Below, one piece after another: positions 1 through 10,800 of a DNA stretch of 45,278 nucleotides. This DNA is from a virus. The position numbers and the translations under genes were made by a program. Under the pieces are notes generated by a model. That model worked only from the letters and a program-made list of their open reading frames with translations. It was not told the origin of the DNA and did not search any database. The stretch is taken from IMG/VR virus record IMGVR_UViG_3300023171_000021, positions 1-45,278 of that record. One strand, given 5' to 3'. Position 1 is the stretch's first letter, and the number at the start of each line of letters is the position of its first letter.

Positions 1-3000
1 AAGTTAATACTTCATATGTAGCTAAAGGTTTCTTTGCTAAAATAATGGAGTGGATTAAAAGATTATTTACTGGAAGATCATTTACTGATATAGAAAATCT
101 ATTCAGTGATATTGATAATGGTAAATACAGAAATAGTAATTTACAACAAAATCAATTTACCAGGGAAGAATCAAATATGATTACTACACCAGCTTTAAAA
201 GTAATTAAAGTAGGTGAAGATATTGTACAAGATGAAAATGGTAATGATATAGTAATTGACAGATATTTATCTCAACAAGAAGGAGATCAGTTAGCTGCTA
301 GTATTAGTTCTATATTCTATGATAGACTAACTCAAGTAGAGCAATACAATAAAAAACAATTACTAGAAAGTATTTTAGATGAATATAAAGAATTGTATAA
401 TCCTTATAGAGAGGATGATTACTATTCTAATGAAATAGATAGATTATTTCCTGATGAAAGTCAAGAGGCTGACATGGAAAATTATCTTCAAAGATTACAA
501 GATAGATATACAGTCTTCTCTGAAGAAGAAAATAGAGCTTCTTTATTAGAAGCAGTTGATGTACATTTAAGATTAATGGGCTTTAAACAAAGTCTAGATA
601 GTGATGTATTTGATGAAGCTGTTGATGAATATGGAGACAGAGTAACTACTGACTCTTGGAAAGAAACTCATTCCATTGGTGGATTTGGTTCATTATCAAA
701 CTTCTTAAGACAATATATAGCAACAACTACATTTGAATATATAGATGAATTTGGTAATAGTCAATTAAAAGATGGTGTACCTTTATTACAAGCTGTTAAT
801 GCAAATCTTGTATATAACGGTATGCTTAAAGCTGTAGCTAATATTGGTGACCAGAATATGGTTATGAATAGACTTAGATTATTAAAGTCTGATGAAACTG
901 AAACTGGTAAATTTATTACTAAGTTCTTTAATGATGCAGGTATTGAATTTAATGAAGATGGAACTTGGGTATCTACAAATCCTCAAAGAGCTAGACTTGT
1001 ACAACAAGTTATAAAAGGATTTAATCAATACTCAGTAGATTATCTATTTATTAATAAGGATATACGTGAAGAAGCTAAAATGAGTAATGTCATGTTAGCT
1101 AATAGAAGAGACTCTGCTAAAACACAATTCTCTTCATGGCAAAATGCATATATAAGAGTATTCCAAGATCAAGTATTAACTTTAAGAAATGCTGATGCTA
1201 GAAGTGAATTCTATGATGATAGAGTATCTTCATTAAAAGATTTATATACCTTAATGGATAAAGATCTTTCTATAGAAGATGATAGATTAGAAATTGAGTC
1301 TAAAGAAATATCAAATCAACTTAAGAATGACATAGGTATATCATTAGATCCAGCATTTGTTAAGTTTTCTATTGTATCTAATAAAGATGCATCTGTATTA
1401 ACTGAGGCTCAAAAGACTTTAATTAATGCATATGCTGAAACATACTTTGCTACTAGAGAAGATATACAACAAATAATAAGATCTATTCAATCTGGTGAAG
1501 ATCCCTTCTCTAAGAATATTGATGATCAAAGAAATACTGATCCAGTAGATCTTGAAGAGGGTGAGGAAGAAGCTGAAGAGAAAGTTAACGATCTTGGTAA
1601 AGGTGGTGTAATAACACGTATTAACAATTTAGCTAAAGGTAATGGAGTATTTGATGAAACTGTTTATAGTTCATCATGGAAAAATGCTGATGGCGAATTA
1701 GTATATGCTCACCAATTACCTACTTATCACTTAGTAAGAATACAACAACTTAATAGTGATGCTTATATTGATGAACTTAAAGCAGATGCTTTCTTAGAAA
1801 ATAACTATTTATTAAACTCAGAGAAATTTGAAGTACTTCAAGGTGACCTAAGTATTAAACGTATTGATGGAGCTAAGTCTTCTGTATTAAGTAAATCTGA
1901 AGAAGATGGTTCTATAAGAGAAGATAAAGGTATATCAGCTAATAAAAATAAAGGTATTACTTATGGATCATTTTCTAACAGAGAATTCCTAACCAGTTTA
2001 TTTGATATATATGCTTATGGTAAAGAGTATAAAACTGAAGATGGTGGTTCATTTAGAACATCTCAACATCTTATTAGAGTACTAGAAGCTAGTAATACTG
2101 GAGATACATTAGGACTTCCTGTAATTAAAGCGGTTACTTTAGATAAATCAGAAAACGTAAAAGTATCTGATGAGGCTGCTGATATATTATATAACGAAGT
2201 AGTTAATGAATTTGAAAGAATTAAAAGAGTTAAAGATGATGTAAACAATATAGGTGCTGGTGATAGAATAATTGATGAGATTGATGGTTACCACTATGGT
2301 ACTAATAAGACTACAGGTAAAAGAGATTACTCTAAAGGTAGAGGATTAACTCTATATAAAACTGGTCTTATGTTAGGTGATCTTAAAACTTCTATAGAAG
2401 AGTCTGCATTAAATGAAGAGTTTAATATTAGCTCAATGAAATCTGAGATCACTAATCAGATTAAAGCTTATTGGGAAGGTCAGATTGCTGATACTGTTGA
2501 GTTATTATCTTCTACAGGAGTAATTACTAAAAATCAAGTAGATTTAAATTCAGGAGTAAAACAAACATATACAAATAACTTAATTGATAATTATATTCAA
2601 GATGGTTTCTATACTCAAGAAGGTAAAAAGAAAGTATCTAATGAAAGAAAGAACTCTCAATTAAATATTATATATAATAAGATTGAACATAATATTGGTC
2701 AAGTACTAGTAAATGATTATATCAATACATTATCATTAAACCAACTATTATTAGGAGATCAAGCAGCATCATTAAAAGATGGTGTTGATGAAGTTAAAAG
2801 AGCTAGAGGTGCAAATGCATCTGGAGCATCATTAGAAAGTACTGTAATAGCACCACAAGTGGGTATTACTGAACAATTTACTGAAAGTTATATACTTCAA
2901 TTTGAAGATCCTCAATATAGAGGTAAATATAGTGGTGGTATTGGTGAAAAAGCTGATGCTCAAACTTGGGGTACTGTAAAAAGTATGAGATATACTTTGC

Positions 3001-6000
3001 ATGGTCTAGGTAAATTAGATCCATTTACAGCTAAAATGCTTGATAAGATTGAGAATGGTGAACAGCTTACGGCTAAAGAAATCTTTGGTACTACTGATCC
3101 TAAAACTGGTAATAAGATAGATGGTCTTAAAGATCTTCATTCCATGTTCAACTCAATGAAGTTAGTATACTATGATGGAAAGATGTATATCAAGACATCA
3201 TTTGTTATGCTTACTAAAGAATTAACTTCATATAACGATAATGGGACCTGGAAAGCTTTACCAGGTAAACAAGAATTACATGATCTTAGAGAAAAGTTAG
3301 AAGACTTTGAGTCTAGAAATAATACTGTTGCATATTCTGTACCTAAATCAGCTTCTAAAGGATTAAAAGTTAATGTTGCAGCATCTGCTAAAGAAGCTAA
3401 AGATCACAACTTCCAACGTCAGGAAACTAAATTCTGGAGATTACAGTTAGAAAATCCAAGTAATAAGTTAGTTATTACAGATCCAACTCAAGCTAAACAG
3501 TTAATATTAGCTGAACAAAATGATGATACTGAAGTAGATTTCTTAGGTAACAAGACAAGCATAGGAGCTCTTAAACAATTGTATCTTGCAGATACAGCTC
3601 AACGTGTTAAGAATAATTATATGACTGCTAGAAATGAGATCTTTGATATTGAAGGTGCATTTGAAGAGTTATCATCATCTATTAATTTAGAAAATGTAAC
3701 TCCTAAGTTAGCTAAGTTTCAGAAAAGAGCTGTAGATAATCTTAGAGCTACTGGAGCTGACTCACAATTGATTGATTTCTTTGAAGTAGATAAAACTGGT
3801 AAACCTAAGTATAACTTAAATAATCCAATTACTCTAGATAAGTATACTCAATTATTCTTAGCTTATTTCTCTAAAGGAGTAATGAGTGAGAAAGTACCTG
3901 GACATTCAATAGCATTGATGTCTAACTATGGATATAAAGTAGTTAAACGAGTCACTAAGTTAGATCCTGTTACTAATCAACCAATAGCTTGGAATATAAT
4001 CAGAACAGATGAAGTTAAATTATCTCCAAATGATTATGCTGAAGCTAAGGAATGGAATAATGTATTAGACAGAGAGTTTGAAGGACTTAAAGTTGGTGAT
4101 TATTACATAGATGATTTACGTCACAATGTAGCTGAGTATGATGAGAAAGGTAATATAATTGGAAGATACTCTGAATTTGTACTTCCTCCTCACTTTGCTG
4201 AACTAATGGATCTAAAACCTGGTGAAAAAATACCAGAAGCTTTAGCTAAAGCTTTTGGTGTACGTATTCCATCACAGGATAAACACTCAACTATATCATT
4301 AAGAATGGTTGATACAATGCCAGCTTTTTATGGTAGTACAGGTATATATCCACACGAACTTATAGAGATATCAGGAGCCGATTTTGATATTGATAAGCTA
4401 TATATGCATATAGCTGATACTTATCGTAAAGATGGTAAAAGATTAGCTTATGGCACAGCAGTTACTACAGAAGAGAAATTTGATGAATATGTAACTTATA
4501 TGCTTGGTAATAATAAAGATTTTAAATTAACTATTAGAGAACTTAAAAAAGATATTACTGAGTCTACAATATCTGATGATTTAGAACCAGGAGAAGCATT
4601 AGGTATATTATCTGATGTATTATCAGTTGAAACAATTGATGATAAAATGGTTCTATATAAAGAAGCATTGAGACTTATTGGATTACCTTCAACTCCTAAA
4701 GAATATATAGATTACGTTAAAGTAAATGGTGAAATAAACACTGGTGTTCTTAACAACAGAATATTAGCTCAGAAAATTGCTTTAGTTAGTAATGAATATA
4801 TGGTTAATGAACAAGAAGAAGGTAGAGCTCCAATTGCATTTGAAGTTGCATCAGTAGATCCATTAAAAAACATAGTAAATGAATTACTAAGTGACTTCTC
4901 TGAAGTACCTCAAATAGTTGATATTGTTAATGAGGGTGCTGTAGATACAGATAGTATAATAGGTAAGTATAAATCCTTTACAAACAATAAAGAGGGATCT
5001 AGAAATATTGGTCCTGCTGTAAATTCTATCTTAGCATACTCTATCTTAAGTTCATTCAATATAAACTTAAGAAGCTCATACATATCTGCTATATCTGAAG
5101 AAGTAGCTGAAGATGGTAAAGTAACAAGAGTTCCTAATTATGAAGACTTATTCTTATTCAAATTAAATGGTCATACATTTAATACATATTCTCCTAGAGA
5201 TAAATCAGGTAAAGAGTCATTAAAAGCTTTTGATCCTATTACAGGAGATTATACTGGTGATAGAATATTTGGATCTATTTCTACAGTAGTATCTGCAATG
5301 ACAGATAATGCTAAGGAAAGATTAGCAGCTAGATTAGGTCTTAATATAGAAGCTATTGGATATGTTACTAATATGCTTGCACAAGGTGTACCTATTAAAT
5401 CTGCAATTAGATTTTTATTACAACCTTCTATAAGAGAATATTTTGCACAGATTAAGATTGCTAATAACAAAATTAAAACTGGTACAGAACAACAAATTAA
5501 AAAAGGTGAATTATTAGATAATATTATAGAAAAATATAGTAAGCTGAGATCTGAAGAAGAAGTTATGGATCTTACAGATGATTTATTAGATGATGGTCTT
5601 AATACAAATGGAGATAATGCTGATTTACAATATGCAGTATTACAATCATTCAAAGGTATTAAAGCACAAGCAGCTAATTTCTCTAAAGTAGCTAAAGTAC
5701 TTAAATTAACTAAAGGTCTTGGAACAAGCTTTGAAAACTTAGCAGATATTAAAACTACTATAGAAGAGCTTGGGTTAAGAATGGATAATTCAGATTTCTA
5801 TAAATCTAAACTACCATTTGATTTACGTCAAGTATTTATGGCTATAAATAAAGCTAAACCATATCATGAGTTTATGTATAACTATATTCAGACTGCCGAT
5901 CAAATTGATCATATGTCTCAAACTATGTTTATGGAGAAAACTCCCGTATTCCAACGTATATCTACTATAGTCAAAGAAAATCTTAGTGTAAGAAAATCTA

Positions 6001-7883
6001 CAGAAAAAGAATTTAATACAATTCTAAAAAGAGACTTGTTATCTTACCTTTCTATAAAAGCTTATATGAAGTCTTTATTAGACAATAATAAATTGAGAAC
6101 ACTATCTACTTTAGATAATGCAATGATTTATGATGAGTCTGCTAAACTAAAAGGTGAAGATTTCAATGATATTATAGATACATTTAAAACTATCAGAGCT
6201 AAACTTCCTGATAACTACTTTGCTTCTAAATTTGTTAATATTATTTCTACACAAGTAACTAACAATGATAAAGTTACTGCAATGAATGATCTTAACAGAG
6301 ATGGTATTAATAAAGCTGAAGCTAATACTTGGGCTAAATTAAGTGAGTATCAGGTTGAAAAACTTAAAGATAGTTTCTTAGAGATATATCAGAATGATGA
6401 TACTAGAGCTAATGCTGTAGATATATTTAACTATCTTTTAGTTAAAGATGCTGGACAGTTCAAGTCTAATTCATTCATAAGATATATACCTACATTTATG
6501 TTTGGTGATTTACTTAAATCTACTGAACAAGTTAATAGTGTATTGAAAATGCCACTTGATACAAAAGGTATTGATCAGAAATATTCTGATACATTTGGTG
6601 TTCAATCTACTGATTTGTTTAATGAATTTATGAAATCCTATACTTCTCATATAGGTAATACTTTTGAGATTACAAAGATCATGAATAGAAATCCTGTATT
6701 TGAAGAAACGCAAGATCCTGATGTAAAGAAATTTGTTCCTCAATCTTATACTAAATCTGGACAAATTAAAAAAGATGAATCAGTTAAAGAACTTACTTTA
6801 AGAGAAAAGTTAGCCCAACTTGATCCAAAAGTTAAAGATGATACTACTAAAACTCCTGAAGTTGAATTACCTAAAGCTCGTATAACTATTAACTTATGGG
6901 CAGGTATCAGAGATGAAAAAGAAATGTTTGATACTGGTACTACTCAAGGTATAATACAAATAAAAAGAACTGGTAAATTTAATGATGCTGAGAAAGCTAA
7001 ACTTAAAAAAAATAAAGCTTTATTAGATGCTAAAGGTTTTCGTTCTAATGCTCTAGGTAAATATGCATTTCCTTATGTAATTGTAGATAGTAATATTCAA
7101 GGTAAAAGAACTTATTATAAACTTATAGCTGTTACTAAAGATAGTAAAGACAAAAAGAAAGTTGGTGATATTACAGTAGATGAATCAAATCCAAATAGAC
7201 TTATTCAAAAAGGTGAATATGTTGCTAATGGATTAGGAGCTATATATGAAGAATACACTCCTACAGGAAGTAGAAAATCTACTATGATTGGAGAGTTATT
7301 TGGACCTATTCCAGTAATACCTAAGAAACCAAGAGTTAGAAAACAATTTGGTAATGCTCAAGAGAATACTGGAAGATATTCTAATATGGATGCTTCAGAT
7401 ATTGAACAACGTATGGGACTTGCACCTGTTGGTGAAACTGTTAAGAAAACTGGTGCATTATCAGGAAATAATATTAACTTTACAAATAGTGAATCTCCAG
7501 TAGATGTTTTAGCTAAAAAGTTTGGTATAACATCTAAAGTAACAAACAAAGGTGTATCTTTTAGTGGGGGGTTATATAATGACTTAACACAAGAATTAAA
7601 AGATAGTGTCAAAACTCCATTGGATTTACTTAATTTATTTGGATATAATTCAGAAGACTCTGCTGAAGCAATTACAAGTTATCAATCAGAACCATCTGCT
7701 GATATGTATAATGAAGTTCCATTACCAGAACAAGATGATTTAGCATCTAATATGCTCAACTCATTCTTTAATGCTAATGCAGATCAAGCAGATGTTGATC
7801 AAGATAGAATGAAAGATTTTGCAGATCTATTTAAGTCAACGTTTAAGAACAATAATAATCCATTAGATGATAATTGTGCATAA
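1..7883 (+). CDS. Giant virion RNA polymerase of crAss-like phage type, 5'-truncated by the window edge
   Basis: Seen: the frame is open from base 3 with no stop before the first ATG at 45, and the upstream codons read smoothly into the protein, so the gene very likely starts outside the window. At least 2,612 aa are present counting from ATG 45. The motif G-A-D-F-D-I-D-K-L lies at about residues 1444-1452 (D1446, D1448, D1450; bases 4380-4394). Known: D-x-D-x-D is the metal-binding catalytic loop of two-barrel RNA polymerases, and DFDID is the form in the crAss-like phage virion RNA polymerase (phi14:2 gp66), which is injected with the DNA and transcribes early genes. An acidic stretch near residues 500-516 may be a linker. 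The last ~300 residues look like a separate region of unknown role. Inferred: packaged in the capsid and delivered to the host. Polymerase assignment is fairly sure; domain limits are not. Confidence 0.82.
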   Translation, partial: VNTSYVAKGFFAKIMEWIKRLFTGRSFTDIENLFSDIDNGKYRNSNLQQNQFTREESNMITTPALKVIKVGEDIVQDENGNDIVIDRYLSQQEGDQLAASISSIFYDRLTQVEQYNKKQLLESILDEYKELYNPYREDDYYSNEIDRLFPDESQEADMENYLQRLQDRYTVFSEEENRASLLEAVDVHLRLMGFKQSLDSDVFDEAVDEYGDRVTTDSWKETHSIGGFGSLSNFLRQYIATTTFEYIDEFGNSQLKDGVPLLQAVNANLVYNGMLKAVANIGDQNMVMNRLRLLKSDETETGKFITKFFNDAGIEFNEDGTWVSTNPQRARLVQQVIKGFNQYSVDYLFINKDIREEAKMSNVMLANRRDSAKTQFSSWQNAYIRVFQDQVLTLRNADARSEFYDDRVSSLKDLYTLMDKDLSIEDDRLEIESKEISNQLKNDIGISLDPAFVKFSIVSNKDASVLTEAQKTLINAYAETYFATREDIQQIIRSIQSGEDPFSKNIDDQRNTDPVDLEEGEEEAEEKVNDLGKGGVITRINNLAKGNGVFDETVYSSSWKNADGELVYAHQLPTYHLVRIQQLNSDAYIDELKADAFLENNYLLNSEKFEVLQGDLSIKRIDGAKSSVLSKSEEDGSIREDKGISANKNKGITYGSFSNREFLTSLFDIYAYGKEYKTEDGGSFRTSQHLIRVLEASNTGDTLGLPVIKAVTLDKSENVKVSDEAADILYNEVVNEFERIKRVKDDVNNIGAGDRIIDEIDGYHYGTNKTTGKRDYSKGRGLTLYKTGLMLGDLKTSIEESALNEEFNISSMKSEITNQIKAYWEGQIADTVELLSSTGVITKNQVDLNSGVKQTYTNNLIDNYIQDGFYTQEGKKKVSNERKNSQLNIIYNKIEHNIGQVLVNDYINTLSLNQLLLGDQAASLKDGVDEVKRARGANASGASLESTVIAPQVGITEQFTESYILQFEDPQYRGKYSGGIGEKADAQTWGTVKSMRYTLHGLGKLDPFTAKMLDKIENGEQLTAKEIFGTTDPKTGNKIDGLKDLHSMFNSMKLVYYDGKMYIKTSFVMLTKELTSYNDNGTWKALPGKQELHDLREKLEDFESRNNTVAYSVPKSASKGLKVNVAASAKEAKDHNFQRQETKFWRLQLENPSNKLVITDPTQAKQLILAEQNDDTEVDFLGNKTSIGALKQLYLADTAQRVKNNYMTARNEIFDIEGAFEELSSSINLENVTPKLAKFQKRAVDNLRATGADSQLIDFFEVDKTGKPKYNLNNPITLDKYTQLFLAYFSKGVMSEKVPGHSIALMSNYGYKVVKRVTKLDPVTNQPIAWNIIRTDEVKLSPNDYAEAKEWNNVLDREFEGLKVGDYYIDDLRHNVAEYDEKGNIIGRYSEFVLPPHFAELMDLKPGEKIPEALAKAFGVRIPSQDKHSTISLRMVDTMPAFYGSTGIYPHELIEISGADFDIDKLYMHIADTYRKDGKRLAYGTAVTTEEKFDEYVTYMLGNNKDFKLTIRELKKDITESTISDDLEPGEALGILSDVLSVETIDDKMVLYKEALRLIGLPSTPKEYIDYVKVNGEINTGVLNNRILAQKIALVSNEYMVNEQEEGRAPIAFEVASVDPLKNIVNELLSDFSEVPQIVDIVNEGAVDTDSIIGKYKSFTNNKEGSRNIGPAVNSILAYSILSSFNINLRSSYISAISEEVAEDGKVTRVPNYEDLFLFKLNGHTFNTYSPRDKSGKESLKAFDPITGDYTGDRIFGSISTVVSAMTDNAKERLAARLGLNIEAIGYVTNMLAQGVPIKSAIRFLLQPSIREYFAQIKIANNKIKTGTEQQIKKGELLDNIIEKYSKLRSEEEVMDLTDDLLDDGLNTNGDNADLQYAVLQSFKGIKAQAANFSKVAKVLKLTKGLGTSFENLADIKTTIEELGLRMDNSDFYKSKLPFDLRQVFMAINKAKPYHEFMYNYIQTADQIDHMSQTMFMEKTPVFQRISTIVKENLSVRKSTEKEFNTILKRDLLSYLSIKAYMKSLLDNNKLRTLSTLDNAMIYDESAKLKGEDFNDIIDTFKTIRAKLPDNYFASKFVNIISTQVTNNDKVTAMNDLNRDGINKAEANTWAKLSEYQVEKLKDSFLEIYQNDDTRANAVDIFNYLLVKDAGQFKSNSFIRYIPTFMFGDLLKSTEQVNSVLKMPLDTKGIDQKYSDTFGVQSTDLFNEFMKSYTSHIGNTFEITKIMNRNPVFEETQDPDVKKFVPQSYTKSGQIKKDESVKELTLREKLAQLDPKVKDDTTKTPEVELPKARITINLWAGIRDEKEMFDTGTTQGIIQIKRTGKFNDAEKAKLKKNKALLDAKGFRSNALGKYAFPYVIVDSNIQGKRTYYKLIAVTKDSKDKKKVGDITVDESNPNRLIQKGEYVANGLGAIYEEYTPTGSRKSTMIGELFGPIPVIPKKPRVRKQFGNAQENTGRYSNMDASDIEQRMGLAPVGETVKKTGALSGNNINFTNSESPVDVLAKKFGITSKVTNKGVSFSGGLYNDLTQELKDSVKTPLDLLNLFGYNSEDSAEAITSYQSEPSADMYNEVPLPEQDDLASNMLNSFFNANADQADVDQDRMKDFADLFKSTFKNNNNPLDDNCA

Positions 7884-7899
7884 TTTAAATTAATAAAAT

Positions 7900-10800
7900 A
7901 TGGCAGCATGCCAAGTGTATCGTAGTGAAGATAAAATAGAAAAAGTACTAGCTACTAATGAGCAACCATCAATCTTATACAAAGACTTAGTTAAGTATGT
8001 ACAAGATAAAGGTGCAGCAAAAGTAATAGCTAGTACTCCATATATACAATCTGCATTAGCTGAAGGTAAACTATTAAATGATAGTGTTGAAGAAATAGCA
8101 TTAGGTCTTTGGAGTATAGCATACTCTGATGATTATATGAAAATGTTTAAAGGTATGGTTGGATTAGGATTACCTTTTGCAGATGTAAATGGTGAACCTA
8201 AATTCTCAAGCTTTAACAGTACAGTATTAACTGGTGGTAATTTTAAAAAAGGAGGACCATCTTATGTATTAGATGTTGCTACTGCTAAAATAGTTAACAA
8301 AGCTATCTCTAGAGGAAATATCTTACAACAGAGAATAGCTGAAGCTTTAATGATATCTCCAGATAATCCTGTAATACTTGAACCTATAGAACATGTGTAT
8401 CATGATGTAGATGGTAATCCGTATACTTCAACTACAACAGCTATTAAAGGTAAGTTACATGATCCTAATAATCTATATGGTATTAATAGAGAATATGGTC
8501 AGGCATTTGATAAAATCTTAGAAGGTATTATAACAAGAACACCTTGGACAGAACTTCAAAAAGATCCACTATTAGCCGTATTATCTGAGACACAACAAAA
8601 AGAAGCATTTAACGTATTACAAGCTTATATAACAGGACTTACTGCTGATGGGAGTATAGTTATTCCACAAGTAATATTAGGTGATCCTGGGTCACGTATT
8701 GCAGGTGCAATGGATGTTCTAGTAATTAAACCTAATGGTAAATTAAAAATTATTGATTTAAAGGTTTCTAAAAATTCAATTAATGATGATGCATATAGAA
8801 ATAATCCTTATCCAGTAAGTGAAGGATCTTTATTAGAAGGATCATTAACCACTAAACAACAACATGGTATTCAAGTAGCTGTATATAAAAAGTTAGCTGA
8901 GTTACAAGGTTTTGAAGTTGAAGCTACAGAATCTGTACACATAAATTTAAAACTAGATGCTAATAAAGCTATAACTGAATTTATATTTGAAGGTATTGAG
9001 TCACATAGTCCTTCACAAAATGCTGCATTTGTAAATAAAATTATTCCTACTAAAATATCATCTGCATTTAAGTACAATGAATTACGTGAAAAGCTGGGTA
9101 TTAATAATCCAGTAGACAATGATGATTTTTTATCAGAGGAAGAAGCCCTTCCTGAAGAAGAATTAGAAGGAGATATGTTTGATAAACTCTATAATAGAGT
9201 TGAAAAGATTGTTGATGCTTTAGAAGTAAGAAAGGGCTACTTTGAGAAATTAAAAGATTCGATATCATTTAGACCTAAACAAGTTACTGTAGATAAAATA
9301 AATGAATTGATTATTATGCTGGGATCTGATCTTGAACAAGACAAACCTAGTTTAGCATATGGTAGATTTCTTAATTATACTAAAGATGAATTAAATAAGA
9401 TTATTGACTTTGTTATTAATGATGCAAACAAAGACAGAAAAGAATATGCTTCAGTATTAATTGAAGCTGATAAGTTTTTAGAGTCGTATAGAGGATTGAT
9501 TAAGTATCAAGGATTTGGATCTAAAGATCAACAAATACTAATGGGTACTGTATTAGATACTTTAGATGATGCTAAAGATACTATTGATAGAGCATTACAA
9601 GAACATACACAAAGATTATATCAGAAGTATTCTAATGAACCTTTAACTAAAGAACAATTAGATTCTATTCTACAGGAAGTAAATGATATATCATCTGAGG
9701 ATTATTACTTAGGAGATATAGCTACTTCAACAGATCCATTGTTAGCTACTATAGATAAGATTGTTAAGAATGGTGTACAAACTGCATTAGATAAAACTGA
9801 TACTGCTATTGATAATATTAAATCATTAGGAAAATCTTTGCTATCTTCTCTAGGAATAAGTAAACCTAAGTCTGATACTTATGACTTTATGAAAGTATTT
9901 AATGCAGCAGGTAAATGGACTGGTAGATACGTAACAAGAGTAGGACAACAGTACTGGGAAAAGTATTATGAATTAAGAAGTCATCTTAAAGAAAAAGATG
10001 GTACTATGAAACAATATATACCAATCAGTAATGTTAATACTGCCTCTAAAGAAGATATAGCTTACAATAAACAATTATATATTGATAAGACTAATAATAG
10101 AAAGTTTCAATCTGCTGAAATAGGTACTGCTTCAGGTATGGAAGATGGTGATTATCATAAATACAGTGATGCATTTAAAGCTATCAGAGATAAATATGAA
10201 TACTTAGAAGTAGTTGAGAATGCTGATAAAGAAACTAGATACTACTGGAACAAAAAAGAAACAGTATCTCATGAAGACTATGACTTATATAGAGCTAAAT
10301 ACTTTAATAAAGTAGAATATATGGGTCCTAATATTGATCCTAAAACAGGTGAATTTGAAGGAGCTGTATCTTTAAAAACAGGTTTCTTTCCTAAAAGTGA
10401 ATATGTAGAAATTAGAGATGTTGCTAGAAATGGTATGGATCTAAGAGATCCTAAATATGTAAAACTTAGCAATCCTAGTTCTCCAGTGGAAAGAGCTCAA
10501 TCTGAATTCTATAAAGGTTGGACTAATGAAATGGATACTACTTTAGAAAAACTCCCACCAGATGTACAAAGATCTATGAATGGTAAAGTAGGTCGTATTA
10601 GATCATCTTTTATAGAAGCAATGACTAAAAATGGATCAGGTTTCTATGAAGCAGTATCTAAGAAAATGAGAAACTTTTTTACAGCTGATGTTTATACTAA
10701 TCAACGTATAGTAGATGAAAAAGGACAAATTGCAGAATCAGTGCCAATTATGTATGTTGGTAAACTACAATCAGAAAAATCAGTACAAAATATTAAAGAC

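Noticed and set aside
5249-5653. 134-aa ORF antisense to the polymerase gene
   Set aside because: A shadow frame of a strongly coding region, with no family pattern or sensible spacing.
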